Assembly: GCA_020631355.1 (NCBI GenBank)
Contig: JAHDHL010000010.1
Location: 80,538-144,537 of the forward strand
Source of the DNA: Saprospiraceae bacterium
GTDB lineage: Bacteria > Bacteroidota > Bacteroidia > Chitinophagales > Saprospiraceae
DNA length: 64,000 bases
Direction of reading: 5' to 3'
The notes under the pieces are model-generated. The model was not told the DNA's origin. It made no database searches and saw only the letters and a program-made list of their open reading frames with translations. The translations under genes and the position numbers were made by a program. Within the stretch, counting starts at the first letter, position 1. Each line of letters starts with the position of its first letter. Below, in pieces: positions 36,559 to 45,172 of the stretch.

Positions 36559-37329
36559 ATGTCTTCACCAATTCGCCATATTTCCACTACTTCGTTCTTT
36601 TTCCTATCGGTTTTGTTGGTGATGACAGGCTGCATGCAACAGGAATATGATTACAAGGAAAATCATCCCTTGTATGTCGAGCATAACCATGAGCATAATC
36701 ATACCGAACACAATCATTCCCATGATCATACACATCAGAATGATGACGGGAATCCCAATTTCTCCAACCTCGTGGATGAGTTGGAGGATAACGAAAGGGT
36801 TATCTGGCAAAAACCAGATAAGGTAATTGAGATTTTGGGTGATTTGGATGGTAAGACCGTTGCCGATATCGGAGCCGGTACCGGCTACTTCTCCTTCCGA
36901 TTAGCCAATGAGGCTTCCAGGGTCATTGCCATTGATGTCGATGACCGTCTGATTCAATATATGGATAGTATCAAGACCCGGTTCCCTGAGGCTTTACAGG
37001 AGAAATTGGATACTCGACTGGCGGAATATGATGACCCCAAACTACAAATGGATGAAGCGGATGTCGTTATCCTTGTCAACACCTACACCTATATAGATGA
37101 TAGGATTGATTATTTCAAAAAAGTAGCCGATGGCATGAAATCAGGTGGGAAACTCCTTATCGTTGATTACAAGACCAAGCGTTTGCCGGATGGCCAAGGC
37201 CCACCGATTGAATTCAGATTATCAGCGGATTCCGTTGAGAATGAATTGGAAATGGCAGGATATAGACTGATGGAAACAGATGACACCACTTTGGATTATC
37301 AATACATCGTATTGGTATCCAAACCATAA
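36559..37329 (+). CDS. class I methyltransferase-domain lipoprotein with His-rich segment
   Basis: 256 residues. The signal peptide ends in lipobox LLVMTGC (Cys25). Residues about 38-63 form a histidine/asparagine-rich stretch with about ten His in EHNH-type repeats, a likely metal-binding segment. From about residue 85 comes a class I methyltransferase fold with motif I TVADIGAGTGYFSFRL (about 97), acidic VIAIDVDD (about 117), EADVVILVNTYTYI (motif IV region) and GGKLLIVDYK. The lipoprotein signal would place a SAM-dependent fold outside the cytoplasm, where SAM is not expected; it may have lost catalysis or serve another role. 40 bases downstream of the TIGR04282 gene. Confidence 0.8.
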   Translation: MSSPIRHISTTSFFFLSVLLVMTGCMQQEYDYKENHPLYVEHNHEHNHTEHNHSHDHTHQNDDGNPNFSNLVDELEDNERVIWQKPDKVIEILGDLDGKTVADIGAGTGYFSFRLANEASRVIAIDVDDRLIQYMDSIKTRFPEALQEKLDTRLAEYDDPKLQMDEADVVILVNTYTYIDDRIDYFKKVADGMKSGGKLLIVDYKTKRLPDGQGPPIEFRLSADSVENELEMAGYRLMETDDTTLDYQYIVLVSKP

Positions 37330-37339
37330 ACCCCCAGAA

Positions 37340-38779
37340 TCATCTTCTGGAATCAATTAGCTCATCCAGTTTCTCATACAACCAATTCTTATTGATAACT
37401 TGGGGATTTTCCTCAATTTTCTGCTTGAGCCCCACAAAGGTATCCTTGTTGTACTTAGGCGTATTGTACATTTTCTTTATGTACTTCAGGCAATTCATAT
37501 ACTGGATTTTCATGTCGCCGGAAATGAGTTTATTCCGTCTCAGATAGATATTGAATGAATCCATCTGTGCTTCGAATGCCTTGAATTCACTGGTTTCATA
37601 ATACGTCTTCAACAACATGAAACGACTACCTAATGCATAGAATACATCATTGTATTCCACATACCGCAATTGTTCGATAACCTTTTCATAATCCCTTTTG
37701 GAGTAGTAAACATGCGCCAAATTATAGGTCAATGCATTGTCTTTCACAATCTTAGGCAGCTTGGGACTATATTCAAGGATAAAATTCTCGATACCATCAT
37801 AATCCTTAAGCCTCACACCCAATGAGATGATATTCTTATAATGTCTTTCATCCAACTCGCCCTCTTTGTTGAAAATCGTCTTTCGTTTGAGTAGAATGAA
37901 GTACAATTCATATAGAATCCGATAATATTCAGCATTCCCCAGATTGATTTGTGTGATACAATAATTGGTGGCATAGATATACATTGTCCTTAATTCGGTA
38001 GGGGAAAACAGCATGTAGTGTTCCTCCAACAACTCGACTATCTTATAATAGTGATCCGAATTCTCAGGATGGGTAAGGGTTTTGGAAATATGATAATAAA
38101 TATGGACAATCGGTATATCCAAATAACCATTCTCCTCTACGAATTGAAGCAATTGGGGCAATAGCTTTACCTCTATCTCAATAGACAGAAAGGTCTTGTA
38201 ATTCAATGCATCACAGAAATGCTTCAGCTTATTGATGATGTAGAATGTATCCAGATTCGTATCCGCATCCTGAAGATTGGATAATGTGGTCCGTCTGGCA
38301 TTGGTTCGCTCCAGATGAACATGAGACTCGTATTCAGATATGTATTTGTAATAAAAATAATAGGAATCCCGATATGAATGATCATCAAGCTCCTTTCTGA
38401 AATTCCTTAGTGCAGTCTTATAATGCTTATTCAACGGAGCTGCATTCACCCGCTTAAGAATCCCCTCATAGAGTGACAAACCACCCCTTTCGTGCCATTC
38501 CACAGACAGGAATCTATACGCTAATTTGGTGAGATCGGATGCTAATCTTCGGTATTTTTGCTCTGAATAAGGTGCCTTTCTGAATGCCTTTTTCCATATC
38601 GAATCACGAGTGAATTCCGGTTTTTCCTTTCGTAAAAAAAATTCCAGGGCATCATAAAATACCACTGCATCCTCATTCTCATTGAAGTAAGGAGACAGCA
38701 GAAATTTCCGAAAACGATTGAGTTCGTACTTAGAAAAATACCCTAGAAGGGTGATGACCTTATCATTTTTTACATCCAA
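37340..38779 (-). CDS. hypothetical helical-repeat protein
   Basis: 479 residues, cytosolic (no signal peptide or membrane segment). The sequence is strongly helical with many Tyr/Leu/Glu/Lys and TPR-like pairs (DNALTYNLAHVYYSKRDYEKVIEQLRYVEY, about 345-374). The N-terminus (VITLLGYFSKYELNRFRKFLLSPYFNEN) is a recurring start among large uncharacterised Bacteroidota proteins, but I cannot name the family. It ends 10 bases from the convergent methyltransferase gene and starts in a very A+T-rich divergent spacer. Probably a protein-interaction scaffold (inference). Confidence 0.7.
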   Translation of the reverse strand: MDVKNDKVITLLGYFSKYELNRFRKFLLSPYFNENEDAVVFYDALEFFLRKEKPEFTRDSIWKKAFRKAPYSEQKYRRLASDLTKLAYRFLSVEWHERGGLSLYEGILKRVNAAPLNKHYKTALRNFRKELDDHSYRDSYYFYYKYISEYESHVHLERTNARRTTLSNLQDADTNLDTFYIINKLKHFCDALNYKTFLSIEIEVKLLPQLLQFVEENGYLDIPIVHIYYHISKTLTHPENSDHYYKIVELLEEHYMLFSPTELRTMYIYATNYCITQINLGNAEYYRILYELYFILLKRKTIFNKEGELDERHYKNIISLGVRLKDYDGIENFILEYSPKLPKIVKDNALTYNLAHVYYSKRDYEKVIEQLRYVEYNDVFYALGSRFMLLKTYYETSEFKAFEAQMDSFNIYLRRNKLISGDMKIQYMNCLKYIKKMYNTPKYNKDTFVGLKQKIEENPQVINKNWLYEKLDELIDSRR

Positions 38780-38859
38780 GCTAAAAAGTAATTATTTTGC
38801 ATTTTATTAAACAAATAAAAGAAATAAACATCTTAATATCAACAAATTAAGATTTTATT

Positions 38860-38876
38860 CGTTAATAAAATTAACG
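38860..38876 (+). other. A+T-rich hairpin with T-run in divergent spacer
   Basis: Arms CGTTAAT / ATTAACG, three-base loop, then TATTTTTT. A second hairpin (TCTTAAT / ATTAAGA, about 38831-38852) precedes it and is followed by TTTT. Both lie between the divergent genes starting at 38779 and 38966. They could be operators, attenuators or a terminator of a short transcript. Confidence 0.4.
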
Positions 38877-38965
38877 TATTTTTTAACTCTTTTGTCCTTT
38901 TTATTACAAGTGTTTTAGCATACCTTAGTAAGGTGAAGAAGTGTCATGTCAAAATCTAGTTGTCC

Positions 38966-40342
38966 ATGGTGAAACTCTACCATTCTCTAATATTATTTAC
39001 TATACTGTGTATTCCGTTGTTTAGCAATGACTTACAGGCATGTCAAGTAGACTACCAATACAACAGTTACAGTAACAACGGATCAGTTACGTTCACTTCG
39101 ACTACCACCGATGCCACCAACCCAACCTACATTTGGGACTTCGGAGATGGCACTTCAGGCAGCAATCCTAATGAACTTCACATCTATTCCGCCACAGGTA
39201 CCTACCCCGTTTGCCTCACGATTATTGATGAGGATAACTGTATGGATATGATTTGTTATGATGTGAGTGTCATCAATCATAATGGTACAGATTGTGAATT
39301 GAACGATTGTGTGTACCCCGGTGACACCAACAAGGATGGTTCCGCCAATATCTACGACCTCTTTTCAATAGGAATGCATTTTGGCGACATCGGACCTGCT
39401 AGGGATGATGCGGATGAGAGTTGGTATGCGCAGCCAGCACAGGATTGGCCCTTGACTTGTATTAACGGAAACCTGAAGCATACGGATGCTAATGGAGACG
39501 GAATCATTGACAGCAATGATTTGGACCCCATCATCTCCAACTACTACAACGACCATAGCTATACTTCAAATCCCAGTCCCCTACCCAACTCTGCAGCCAT
39601 TACATTAGAATTCACAGAGGATAGCATCATCATTGATAATGAGAATCCTGAGAATTATGAAGTCGGAGTTGACATCATCATCGGAAGTGCTGATGCTCCC
39701 GCCATTGATATCTATGCTCTTGCATTATCATTGAATTTCTCTGAGGATATCATCGAGCCGGGAAGTATTTCCGTAGAATACTACAATGAGGGGTTTTTCT
39801 GTGATTCCGAGAATGTACTTTTTATGTCCAAGGCGACCAACGACGGAATGGTTGACTTGGGTTTCAGTAGAACCAATCAGATTCCAGTAGCCGGTTTTGG
39901 TAAGATAGCAAGAGTCAACTTTACCATCATTGGTGATATAGTGGTCAGTAGAAGTCCCGAGGATAATATTCTACCGTTGGCAGTTGAGGCACAAGGAACA
40001 ATGGGTATCAATGATATGGGACAAGATTTGGGAATCCACCAACATGGGGATATGATGACATTCCAAATCGACCAAAGTTCAGGGCTTAAGGAAAACATAG
40101 ACCAGAACCTATTCCAAGTATCACCCAACCCTACAACGGGAATGATTAGAATGGAATTCGATAATTATTCTGTCAATCAATTCGAGGTTTACTCTACCAC
40201 TGGTCAGGTTCTGATGAGCAGAACGATTCAGAATGCTAATTTTGAAGAAATTGATTTGAGTACCTATCCGAATGGTACATATTATATCAAGGTTTCCAGC
40301 GACGAATCTATCGCCACTAAAAAAGTGGTTTTAGCACGATAA
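38966..40342 (+). CDS. secreted PKD and dockerin-like protein with T9SS sorting domain
   Basis: 458 residues. Signal peptide (SLILFTILCIPLFSNDLQA). A PKD domain (about 30-110) contains the diagnostic YIWDFGDGTSGSNPNE. Two Ca2+-loop segments typical of dockerin-like modules follow: GDTNKDGSANIYDLFSIG (about 122) and TDANGDGIIDSNDLDPII (about 173). Then come a cohesin-like/beta-sandwich region (about 205-340) and a T9SS type A sorting domain (FQVSPNPTTGMIRM ... YPNGTYYIKV). Likely a cell-surface or secreted structural protein; no catalytic module. The ATG at 38966 is preferred over an in-frame TTG two codons upstream. Confidence 0.85.
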   Translation: MVKLYHSLILFTILCIPLFSNDLQACQVDYQYNSYSNNGSVTFTSTTTDATNPTYIWDFGDGTSGSNPNELHIYSATGTYPVCLTIIDEDNCMDMICYDVSVINHNGTDCELNDCVYPGDTNKDGSANIYDLFSIGMHFGDIGPARDDADESWYAQPAQDWPLTCINGNLKHTDANGDGIIDSNDLDPIISNYYNDHSYTSNPSPLPNSAAITLEFTEDSIIIDNENPENYEVGVDIIIGSADAPAIDIYALALSLNFSEDIIEPGSISVEYYNEGFFCDSENVLFMSKATNDGMVDLGFSRTNQIPVAGFGKIARVNFTIIGDIVVSRSPEDNILPLAVEAQGTMGINDMGQDLGIHQHGDMMTFQIDQSSGLKENIDQNLFQVSPNPTTGMIRMEFDNYSVNQFEVYSTTGQVLMSRTIQNANFEEIDLSTYPNGTYYIKVSSDESIATKKVVLAR

Positions 40343-40370
40343 AATTTATGGTTGAACACATGAATGTTAA

Positions 40371-40394
40371 TCCCCTACTCCTAGGAGTAGGGGA
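40371..40394 (+). terminator. terminator after PKD gene
   Basis: Perfect palindrome with arms TCCCCTACTC / GAGTAGGGGA and central CTAG, followed by TTTTTT, 28 bases after the stop. Confidence 0.87.
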
Positions 40395-40460
40395 TTTTTT
40401 ATTTCCCTTGCTATCCATCTTGTGAATGTCTTTTGTTATCTTGCAATTTTACATCTGACT

Positions 40461-41651
40461 ATGGACAAAAAGACCTTTTTGAAATTCCCGGATGGCTTCA
40501 TCTGGGGTACTTCCACTGCCGCTGCACAAGTGGAAACTGCCGGAGACCACAATTGGAAAGGGGTAAAAGCCATTGATGGCTATACCTTTGATAGAACAAC
40601 AGACCACGAAAAGAGAAGAATGGAGGATGTCGGGTACATCAAACAATTCGGAAGCATGTACAGATGTGGTACGGATTGGTCCAGACTCCAAACCAAGGCA
40701 TTCGAGCCATTCGATCCTGATGTCGTCCAAGAATATCGTTCCTTTTTCCAAAAATTAAATGAGGAGGGTACAGAAATCATGTTTGTTATCCATCATTTCA
40801 TGAATCCGAATTGGTTTGAGAACAATGGAACGTGGTTGAATGAGGACAATATCCCTGCATTTGTGGATTATGCCAAACAGTGCATCCAACACTTCGGTGA
40901 TTTGGTAGCCAATTGGAATACATTCAATGAACCCAATGTCTACGCTATCAATGGTTATATGCTTGGTGGTTTCCCTCCTTTCAAAAAGAGTTATACCAAA
41001 GCCAATAAGGCCATTAGGAATATGGGTAAGGCCCACGATATCGTCTATAAGATGCTCAAGGAAGCCTATCCTGATAAGCCCGTAGGAATATCCTGTAATA
41101 CCGTAGATTTCCACGGCTTGAATATCTTTGGTAAGATGGTTGCAAAATTTGCGGATTGGTGGTTCATTGATTTCGCCCCCAAGCATTTTGCACAATTGGA
41201 TTATTGGGGATTGAGTTACTATGCACACATACCTCTGAATCCATTTCCCATTACGGAAATAGACAAACCGGGCCAGCTTGCCAAAATGGGTTACGAGCAC
41301 GATAAGATGTGGGCCTACAAACCCGAATCATTCAGAAAAATCATACATCGATTCCACAAAAAGTATGGCAAACCTATCATGATTACAGAGAATGGTATCT
41401 GTACCGATGATTCTGATGTAAGGATAGAAAGTATCAAGACCTATCTCAAAATCATGCATGATGTCATTCAGGATGGTGTGGATCTCAAAGGTTATATCCA
41501 TTGGAGTACTTGGGATAATTTCGAATGGAATCTGGGTCCGACTTATCGATTCGGATTGGTTACGATTGATCTCGAAACCATGGACCGTACGATGACAGCA
41601 GCAGGAGAATATTATGCCCAAGTCACAAAAGATAACGGTTTGGCCCTTTAG
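40461..41651 (+). CDS. family 1 glycoside hydrolase (beta-glucosidase-like)
   Basis: 396-residue retaining glycosidase, without signal peptide, so probably cytosolic. FPDGFIWGTSTAAAQVE (about 8-24) is the GH1 N-terminal signature. The acid/base Glu lies in NTFNEPN (about residue 157) and the nucleophile Glu in IMITENGI (about residue 310). WSTWDNFEWNLG (about 352) matches the GH1 subsite -1 tryptophan block. Slightly short for GH1 (usually 440-480). The ATG at 40461 is used because translation upstream adds residues before the conserved start. Substrate specificity (gluco-, galacto- or 6-phospho-glycosides) not determinable here. Confidence 0.93.
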   Translation: MDKKTFLKFPDGFIWGTSTAAAQVETAGDHNWKGVKAIDGYTFDRTTDHEKRRMEDVGYIKQFGSMYRCGTDWSRLQTKAFEPFDPDVVQEYRSFFQKLNEEGTEIMFVIHHFMNPNWFENNGTWLNEDNIPAFVDYAKQCIQHFGDLVANWNTFNEPNVYAINGYMLGGFPPFKKSYTKANKAIRNMGKAHDIVYKMLKEAYPDKPVGISCNTVDFHGLNIFGKMVAKFADWWFIDFAPKHFAQLDYWGLSYYAHIPLNPFPITEIDKPGQLAKMGYEHDKMWAYKPESFRKIIHRFHKKYGKPIMITENGICTDDSDVRIESIKTYLKIMHDVIQDGVDLKGYIHWSTWDNFEWNLGPTYRFGLVTIDLETMDRTMTAAGEYYAQVTKDNGLAL

Positions 41652-41725
41652 GATTACCTGATATCATTCAATACGATTTATATTCGAATAAGTACAAATT
41701 TCAGCAGGCTATAAACACGGAACAC

Positions 41726-42556
41726 ATGAAACCACTTTTCCTACTCCCCCTTATACTATGCTTAGGATTCGGTATATCCTGGTCCCAGAATGGTGTGTCC
41801 CCCATGGCAGGTGCCAGAGGGGCTGCAATGGGAGATGCAGCAGTTGCATTCCAAGATATCAATAGCGCATTCAGCAACCAAGCGGGATTGGGATTCATGG
41901 AAAACATGAGTTTCAGTATCGGTTCGGATAGGCGATTCTTCACGAACGAAATTGGTTCCTATTCCTTGGCATTTGCCTATCCGGTGCAAAAAACGGGAAC
42001 TTTCGGCCTAGCTGTGAATTATTATGGTTTTTCAGGATACAATGAACAAAGAATAGGATTAGCCTATGCCCGAAAACTCTCAGATAAGTTATCCATAGGA
42101 GCCCAATTCGATTATTTGGGTTTTTCCATTCCTGAATATGGCAGCAAATCCATCTTTACATTCGAATTCGGATTGCAAGCCCAATTGATTGAGAACCTTG
42201 CGATTGGTGTCCATATCTTTAATCCGACCCGACAGGAAGTTGTTCCGGATGAGAATATTCCTACCGTATTCAGATTGGGTACAGCCTATACTCCGAATAA
42301 GAAACTTGTCATCAGTGGTGAATTGGAAAAGGATATCGAACATCCCATCCAATTCAAGGCCGGTATCGAGTACTTCATCGTTGATATATTGGCTCTAAGA
42401 GCCGGCTTGAGTACCAATCCGACTCAGAATAGTTTCGGTATCGGTCTCAAACTGAACAACGGATTCAAACTCGATCTTGCATCCAGTTATCATTATACCT
42501 TGGGCTTTACACCTGCCTTGTCCCTTGCGTATGACATCCAAAAGAAACAGAAGTAA
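41726..42556 (+). CDS. PorV/PorQ-like outer-membrane protein
   Basis: 276 residues. Signal peptide (LLPLILCLGFGISWSQ), then MAGARGAAMGDAAVAFQDINSAFSNQAGLGF, the start typical of PorV/PorQ/FadL-like Bacteroidota barrels (GAR..GMG.A pattern, NPAG replaced by NQAG). The rest alternates hydrophobic and aromatic beta strands (SLAFAYPVQKTGTFGLAVNYYGF, AGIEYFIVDILALRAGL). It is shorter than the two PorV paralogues at the left end of the window and only distantly similar. 15 bases upstream of the helix-hairpin-helix/barrel gene, so the two form an operon and may assemble together. Confidence 0.75.
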   Translation: MKPLFLLPLILCLGFGISWSQNGVSPMAGARGAAMGDAAVAFQDINSAFSNQAGLGFMENMSFSIGSDRRFFTNEIGSYSLAFAYPVQKTGTFGLAVNYYGFSGYNEQRIGLAYARKLSDKLSIGAQFDYLGFSIPEYGSKSIFTFEFGLQAQLIENLAIGVHIFNPTRQEVVPDENIPTVFRLGTAYTPNKKLVISGELEKDIEHPIQFKAGIEYFIVDILALRAGLSTNPTQNSFGIGLKLNNGFKLDLASSYHYTLGFTPALSLAYDIQKKQK

Positions 42557-42571
42557 TCATTATTCCCAAAC

Positions 42572-44710
42572 ATGAATACAATGAAAAATTCCGTTTTACT
42601 TTTGGTCATGTTCCTATTCTCATACGGTATTTCATCTGCTCAATTGAATGGGGAGGAATACGATTTTAAGGAAATCAGAGACCAATTAGAAGATGCCTTA
42701 TCCAATCTTGAGGAAGATGGCAGCTTTGAGGACAACTCTATTTTTGATATCCTTGAGGATTATTTCAATCATCCTATGGATATCAATAAGGCCCGTGCAG
42801 AGGAACTCAAGGAACTCAGATTCCTTTCGGATATCCAGATCAATGAAATCATCCAGCATAGGATTGATAATGGAAATTTCATAGCACTCTACGAATTACA
42901 ATCCGTTCCTTCTTTGGATGATAATACCATCCAACTCCTACTTCCATTCATTAAGATAAAAGCGGGTATCGACGATTATAATGTCCCTATTTGGGAAATG
43001 CTTTACAAGGGGAAAAACGAAGTATTCCTAAGGGGTGAAAGAATTCTGGAAACGAAAAAGGGATATACGCCGCTTCCGGAAGGTGAGGATGGTTCCAGAT
43101 ATTTGGGAGACAGGAACAAATTGCTTATCCGTTACAGACACCAATATGAAACTACGCTCAGTTATGGTTTTTTATTGGAGAAAGACCCAGGAGAAGAATT
43201 ATTCAGGGGTAGCAACAAAAAATTCCCAGGATTTGATTTTGGTTCAGCCCATTTTTTCATGAAAGACTATAACCGATATATCAAGGGATTGGCTGTTGGT
43301 GATTTTGCTGTGAATATGGGTCAAGGACTAATCATGTTTGATGGATTCGGTAGTGGCAAGAGTGCATATGTCATGGATTTGAAGAAACTGGGTCGTCCTC
43401 TTAGGCCCTATACATCTGCTTCGGAAGTATTCTATAAGAGAGGTGTCGGATTAAATCTTGCATTCAATGACCGATTCGAGGTTATGGCCTTTGGTTCCTA
43501 TCGTAAACGGGACGCCAATATATCAGAAGCAGTCTTCAGTGATGAGGTTTTGGATGGAGAACCTGATGAAATCCAAATCATTAATGTACTTGAAGTTTCA
43601 TCCCTGCAGACTAGTGGACTCCATAGAACGGAATCCGAAGTATTGGATAAGAATGCCATAGATCACTTATCCTTTGGCGGAACCGTAAAATACAAGGGGC
43701 CTAATTGGCACATTGCGGCCAACGGACACATGGATAGGCTCAGTACAAACCTACAAAGGACACTCCAGCCCTATAATCAATTCACTTTCAATGGAGATGT
43801 ATTGAAGAATGCCAGTCTGGATTATTCTTGGGTGGTTTCCAATTTCAATTTCTTTGGAGAAACTGCCATGAGTGATAATGGAGGTATTGCCACACTGAAC
43901 GGACTTATCATTGGTTTGGATCGTCATGTTTCATTGTCCATGCTCCATCGTCATTATCAGAGGAATTATCAAGCATTGTTTTCTAATTCATTTGCAGAAA
44001 CCAGTAATACGAATAATGAATCCGGGTTTTACGTCGGACTCCAAATCAAACCTAATAAACATTGGACATTCAGTGGATACTTTGATGCGTGGCGCCATCC
44101 CTGGCTGAGGTCCGGTGTGGATGCTCCATCAAAAGGTAAGGAGTATCTTGGTAGGCTGACTTATCGAAGAAAGCGGAAGATGCAGGTTTACTTGCAATAT
44201 AAGGACGAGTTCAAGGAAAGGAATGCTAGGGAAAATGATACACAAATCGATTATTTGGTCGATACCCGCAAGTCTACCATTCGTTTTCATATCGAAAACA
44301 ATATTTCCAAGTCCATTACACTCAGGAGCAGGGCTGAAATGACCATATTCAATGATGGCATCAATGAGAATACTTACGGTTACATGCTGTATCAGGATCT
44401 GAATTACCAAGCAGTCGGTTTTCCGTTATCTTTCACTACCCGTTTTGCATTGTTTGACATAGAAGATTCCAACAATCGGATTTATGCATATGAGAATGAT
44501 ATCCTGAATTCATTCTCGATTCCCGGATACAGTAATCGGGGTACTCGTTTTTACATCAATTTCAGGTATCGGGGCATTAAGAATATGACGATGGAATTGC
44601 GTTATTCACAGACCTATTACTCTAATCAGGATGTTTTCGGAAGTGGTCTGGAAGAAATCAGTTTACCCAGAAGATCCGAAATCAAGGCACAAATCAAGTA
44701 TAAGTTCTGA
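42572..44710 (+). CDS. secreted helix-hairpin-helix protein with outer-membrane barrel-like region
   Basis: 712 residues. The start may be ATG 42572 or ATG 42581. Signal peptide (LLLVMFLFSYGISSAQ). Residues about 55-130 contain paired helix-hairpin-helix motifs as in ComEA: PMDINKARAEELKELRFLSD and IIQHRIDNGNFIALYELQSV. From about 145 the sequence is strand-rich with aromatic residues (FLRGERIL, RYRHQYETTLSYGFLLEKD, FLVGDFAVNMGQGLIMFDGFG) and ends SEIKAQIKYKF, typical of outer-membrane barrels. HhH modules bind DNA without sequence specificity, so a role in DNA contact at the outer membrane is possible (inference). Confidence 0.75.
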   Translation: MNTMKNSVLLLVMFLFSYGISSAQLNGEEYDFKEIRDQLEDALSNLEEDGSFEDNSIFDILEDYFNHPMDINKARAEELKELRFLSDIQINEIIQHRIDNGNFIALYELQSVPSLDDNTIQLLLPFIKIKAGIDDYNVPIWEMLYKGKNEVFLRGERILETKKGYTPLPEGEDGSRYLGDRNKLLIRYRHQYETTLSYGFLLEKDPGEELFRGSNKKFPGFDFGSAHFFMKDYNRYIKGLAVGDFAVNMGQGLIMFDGFGSGKSAYVMDLKKLGRPLRPYTSASEVFYKRGVGLNLAFNDRFEVMAFGSYRKRDANISEAVFSDEVLDGEPDEIQIINVLEVSSLQTSGLHRTESEVLDKNAIDHLSFGGTVKYKGPNWHIAANGHMDRLSTNLQRTLQPYNQFTFNGDVLKNASLDYSWVVSNFNFFGETAMSDNGGIATLNGLIIGLDRHVSLSMLHRHYQRNYQALFSNSFAETSNTNNESGFYVGLQIKPNKHWTFSGYFDAWRHPWLRSGVDAPSKGKEYLGRLTYRRKRKMQVYLQYKDEFKERNARENDTQIDYLVDTRKSTIRFHIENNISKSITLRSRAEMTIFNDGINENTYGYMLYQDLNYQAVGFPLSFTTRFALFDIEDSNNRIYAYENDILNSFSIPGYSNRGTRFYINFRYRGIKNMTMELRYSQTYYSNQDVFGSGLEEISLPRRSEIKAQIKYKF

Positions 44711-44720
44711 TGGACGGATA

Positions 44721-44751
44721 AAAAAAGTGCCAATCAAAATTTGATTGGCAC
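44721..44751 (-). terminator. minus-strand terminator between plus-strand genes
   Basis: Arms GTGCCAATCAAA (44727-44738) and TTTGATTGGCAC (44740-44751). On the minus strand six Ts follow (44726-44721); on the plus strand no T-run follows. Its orientation argues for a minus-strand transcript. Confidence 0.55.
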
Positions 44752-44862
44752 CCAACCCATTATCATAAACATCTTTGTATTTAATTTGTCTAGTCGCTAC
44801 TTAAGTTCTCGTGACTTGATTCCCTTTAATCAAAATCCTTAGACAAAGAAGGATAATGGGTT
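44721..44862 (-). ncRNA. candidate structured RNA of unknown class
   Basis: On the minus strand a long-range 11-bp stem joins ACCCATTATC-type arms (44852-44862 with 44754-44764), enclosing an 8-bp stem TTTGTCTA/TAGACAAA (about 44840-44847 with 44786-44793) and two local hairpins (TTGATT/AATCAA and AAGT/ACTT). Immediately downstream is a 12-bp hairpin followed by six Ts at 44721-44726, a terminator in the minus orientation, although both flanking genes are on the plus strand. No SRP, RNase P, tmRNA or riboswitch signature is seen. It rests on pairing alone. Confidence 0.4.
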
Positions 44863-45172
44863 TTGTTAAGATATATGAAGAAGTTTTTGTTTTTGTTTAG
44901 GAACTAAGAATTGCCTTGATACTAAAATCGGAATAATTATCATTCTACACAAACAATAAGAAATCACTGAATTAAATATTCAACAATATAAATTAATTCA
45001 CAATTATCTGATTTACAATTAATTAAAATTAAAATAAATTAAGCTTTCAGAAATATTAAAATAATATAGGAATATAAATCTTACCTTAGCTTCCTCTACC
45101 TGATTACTTTCCCATCCATTTGAACCAATCCATTCTTATATCATTATCCTTAAGGATAAAAAAGAATCAGAT

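Larger units (their letters stand above)
44711..45172. other. 462-base intergenic region, very A+T-rich in its second half
   Basis: Holds the hairpin at 44727-44751 and the candidate structured RNA described separately. From about 44880 to 45130 it is extremely A+T-rich (many AATTAA-type runs), which may be a promoter or protein-binding region. No open frame of note and no tRNA. Confidence 0.6.

Noticed and set aside
40755..41300. Minus-strand open frame of 181 residues inside the family 1 glycosidase
   Set aside because: Antisense shadow of a gene with both catalytic glutamates; no signal, domain or start context.
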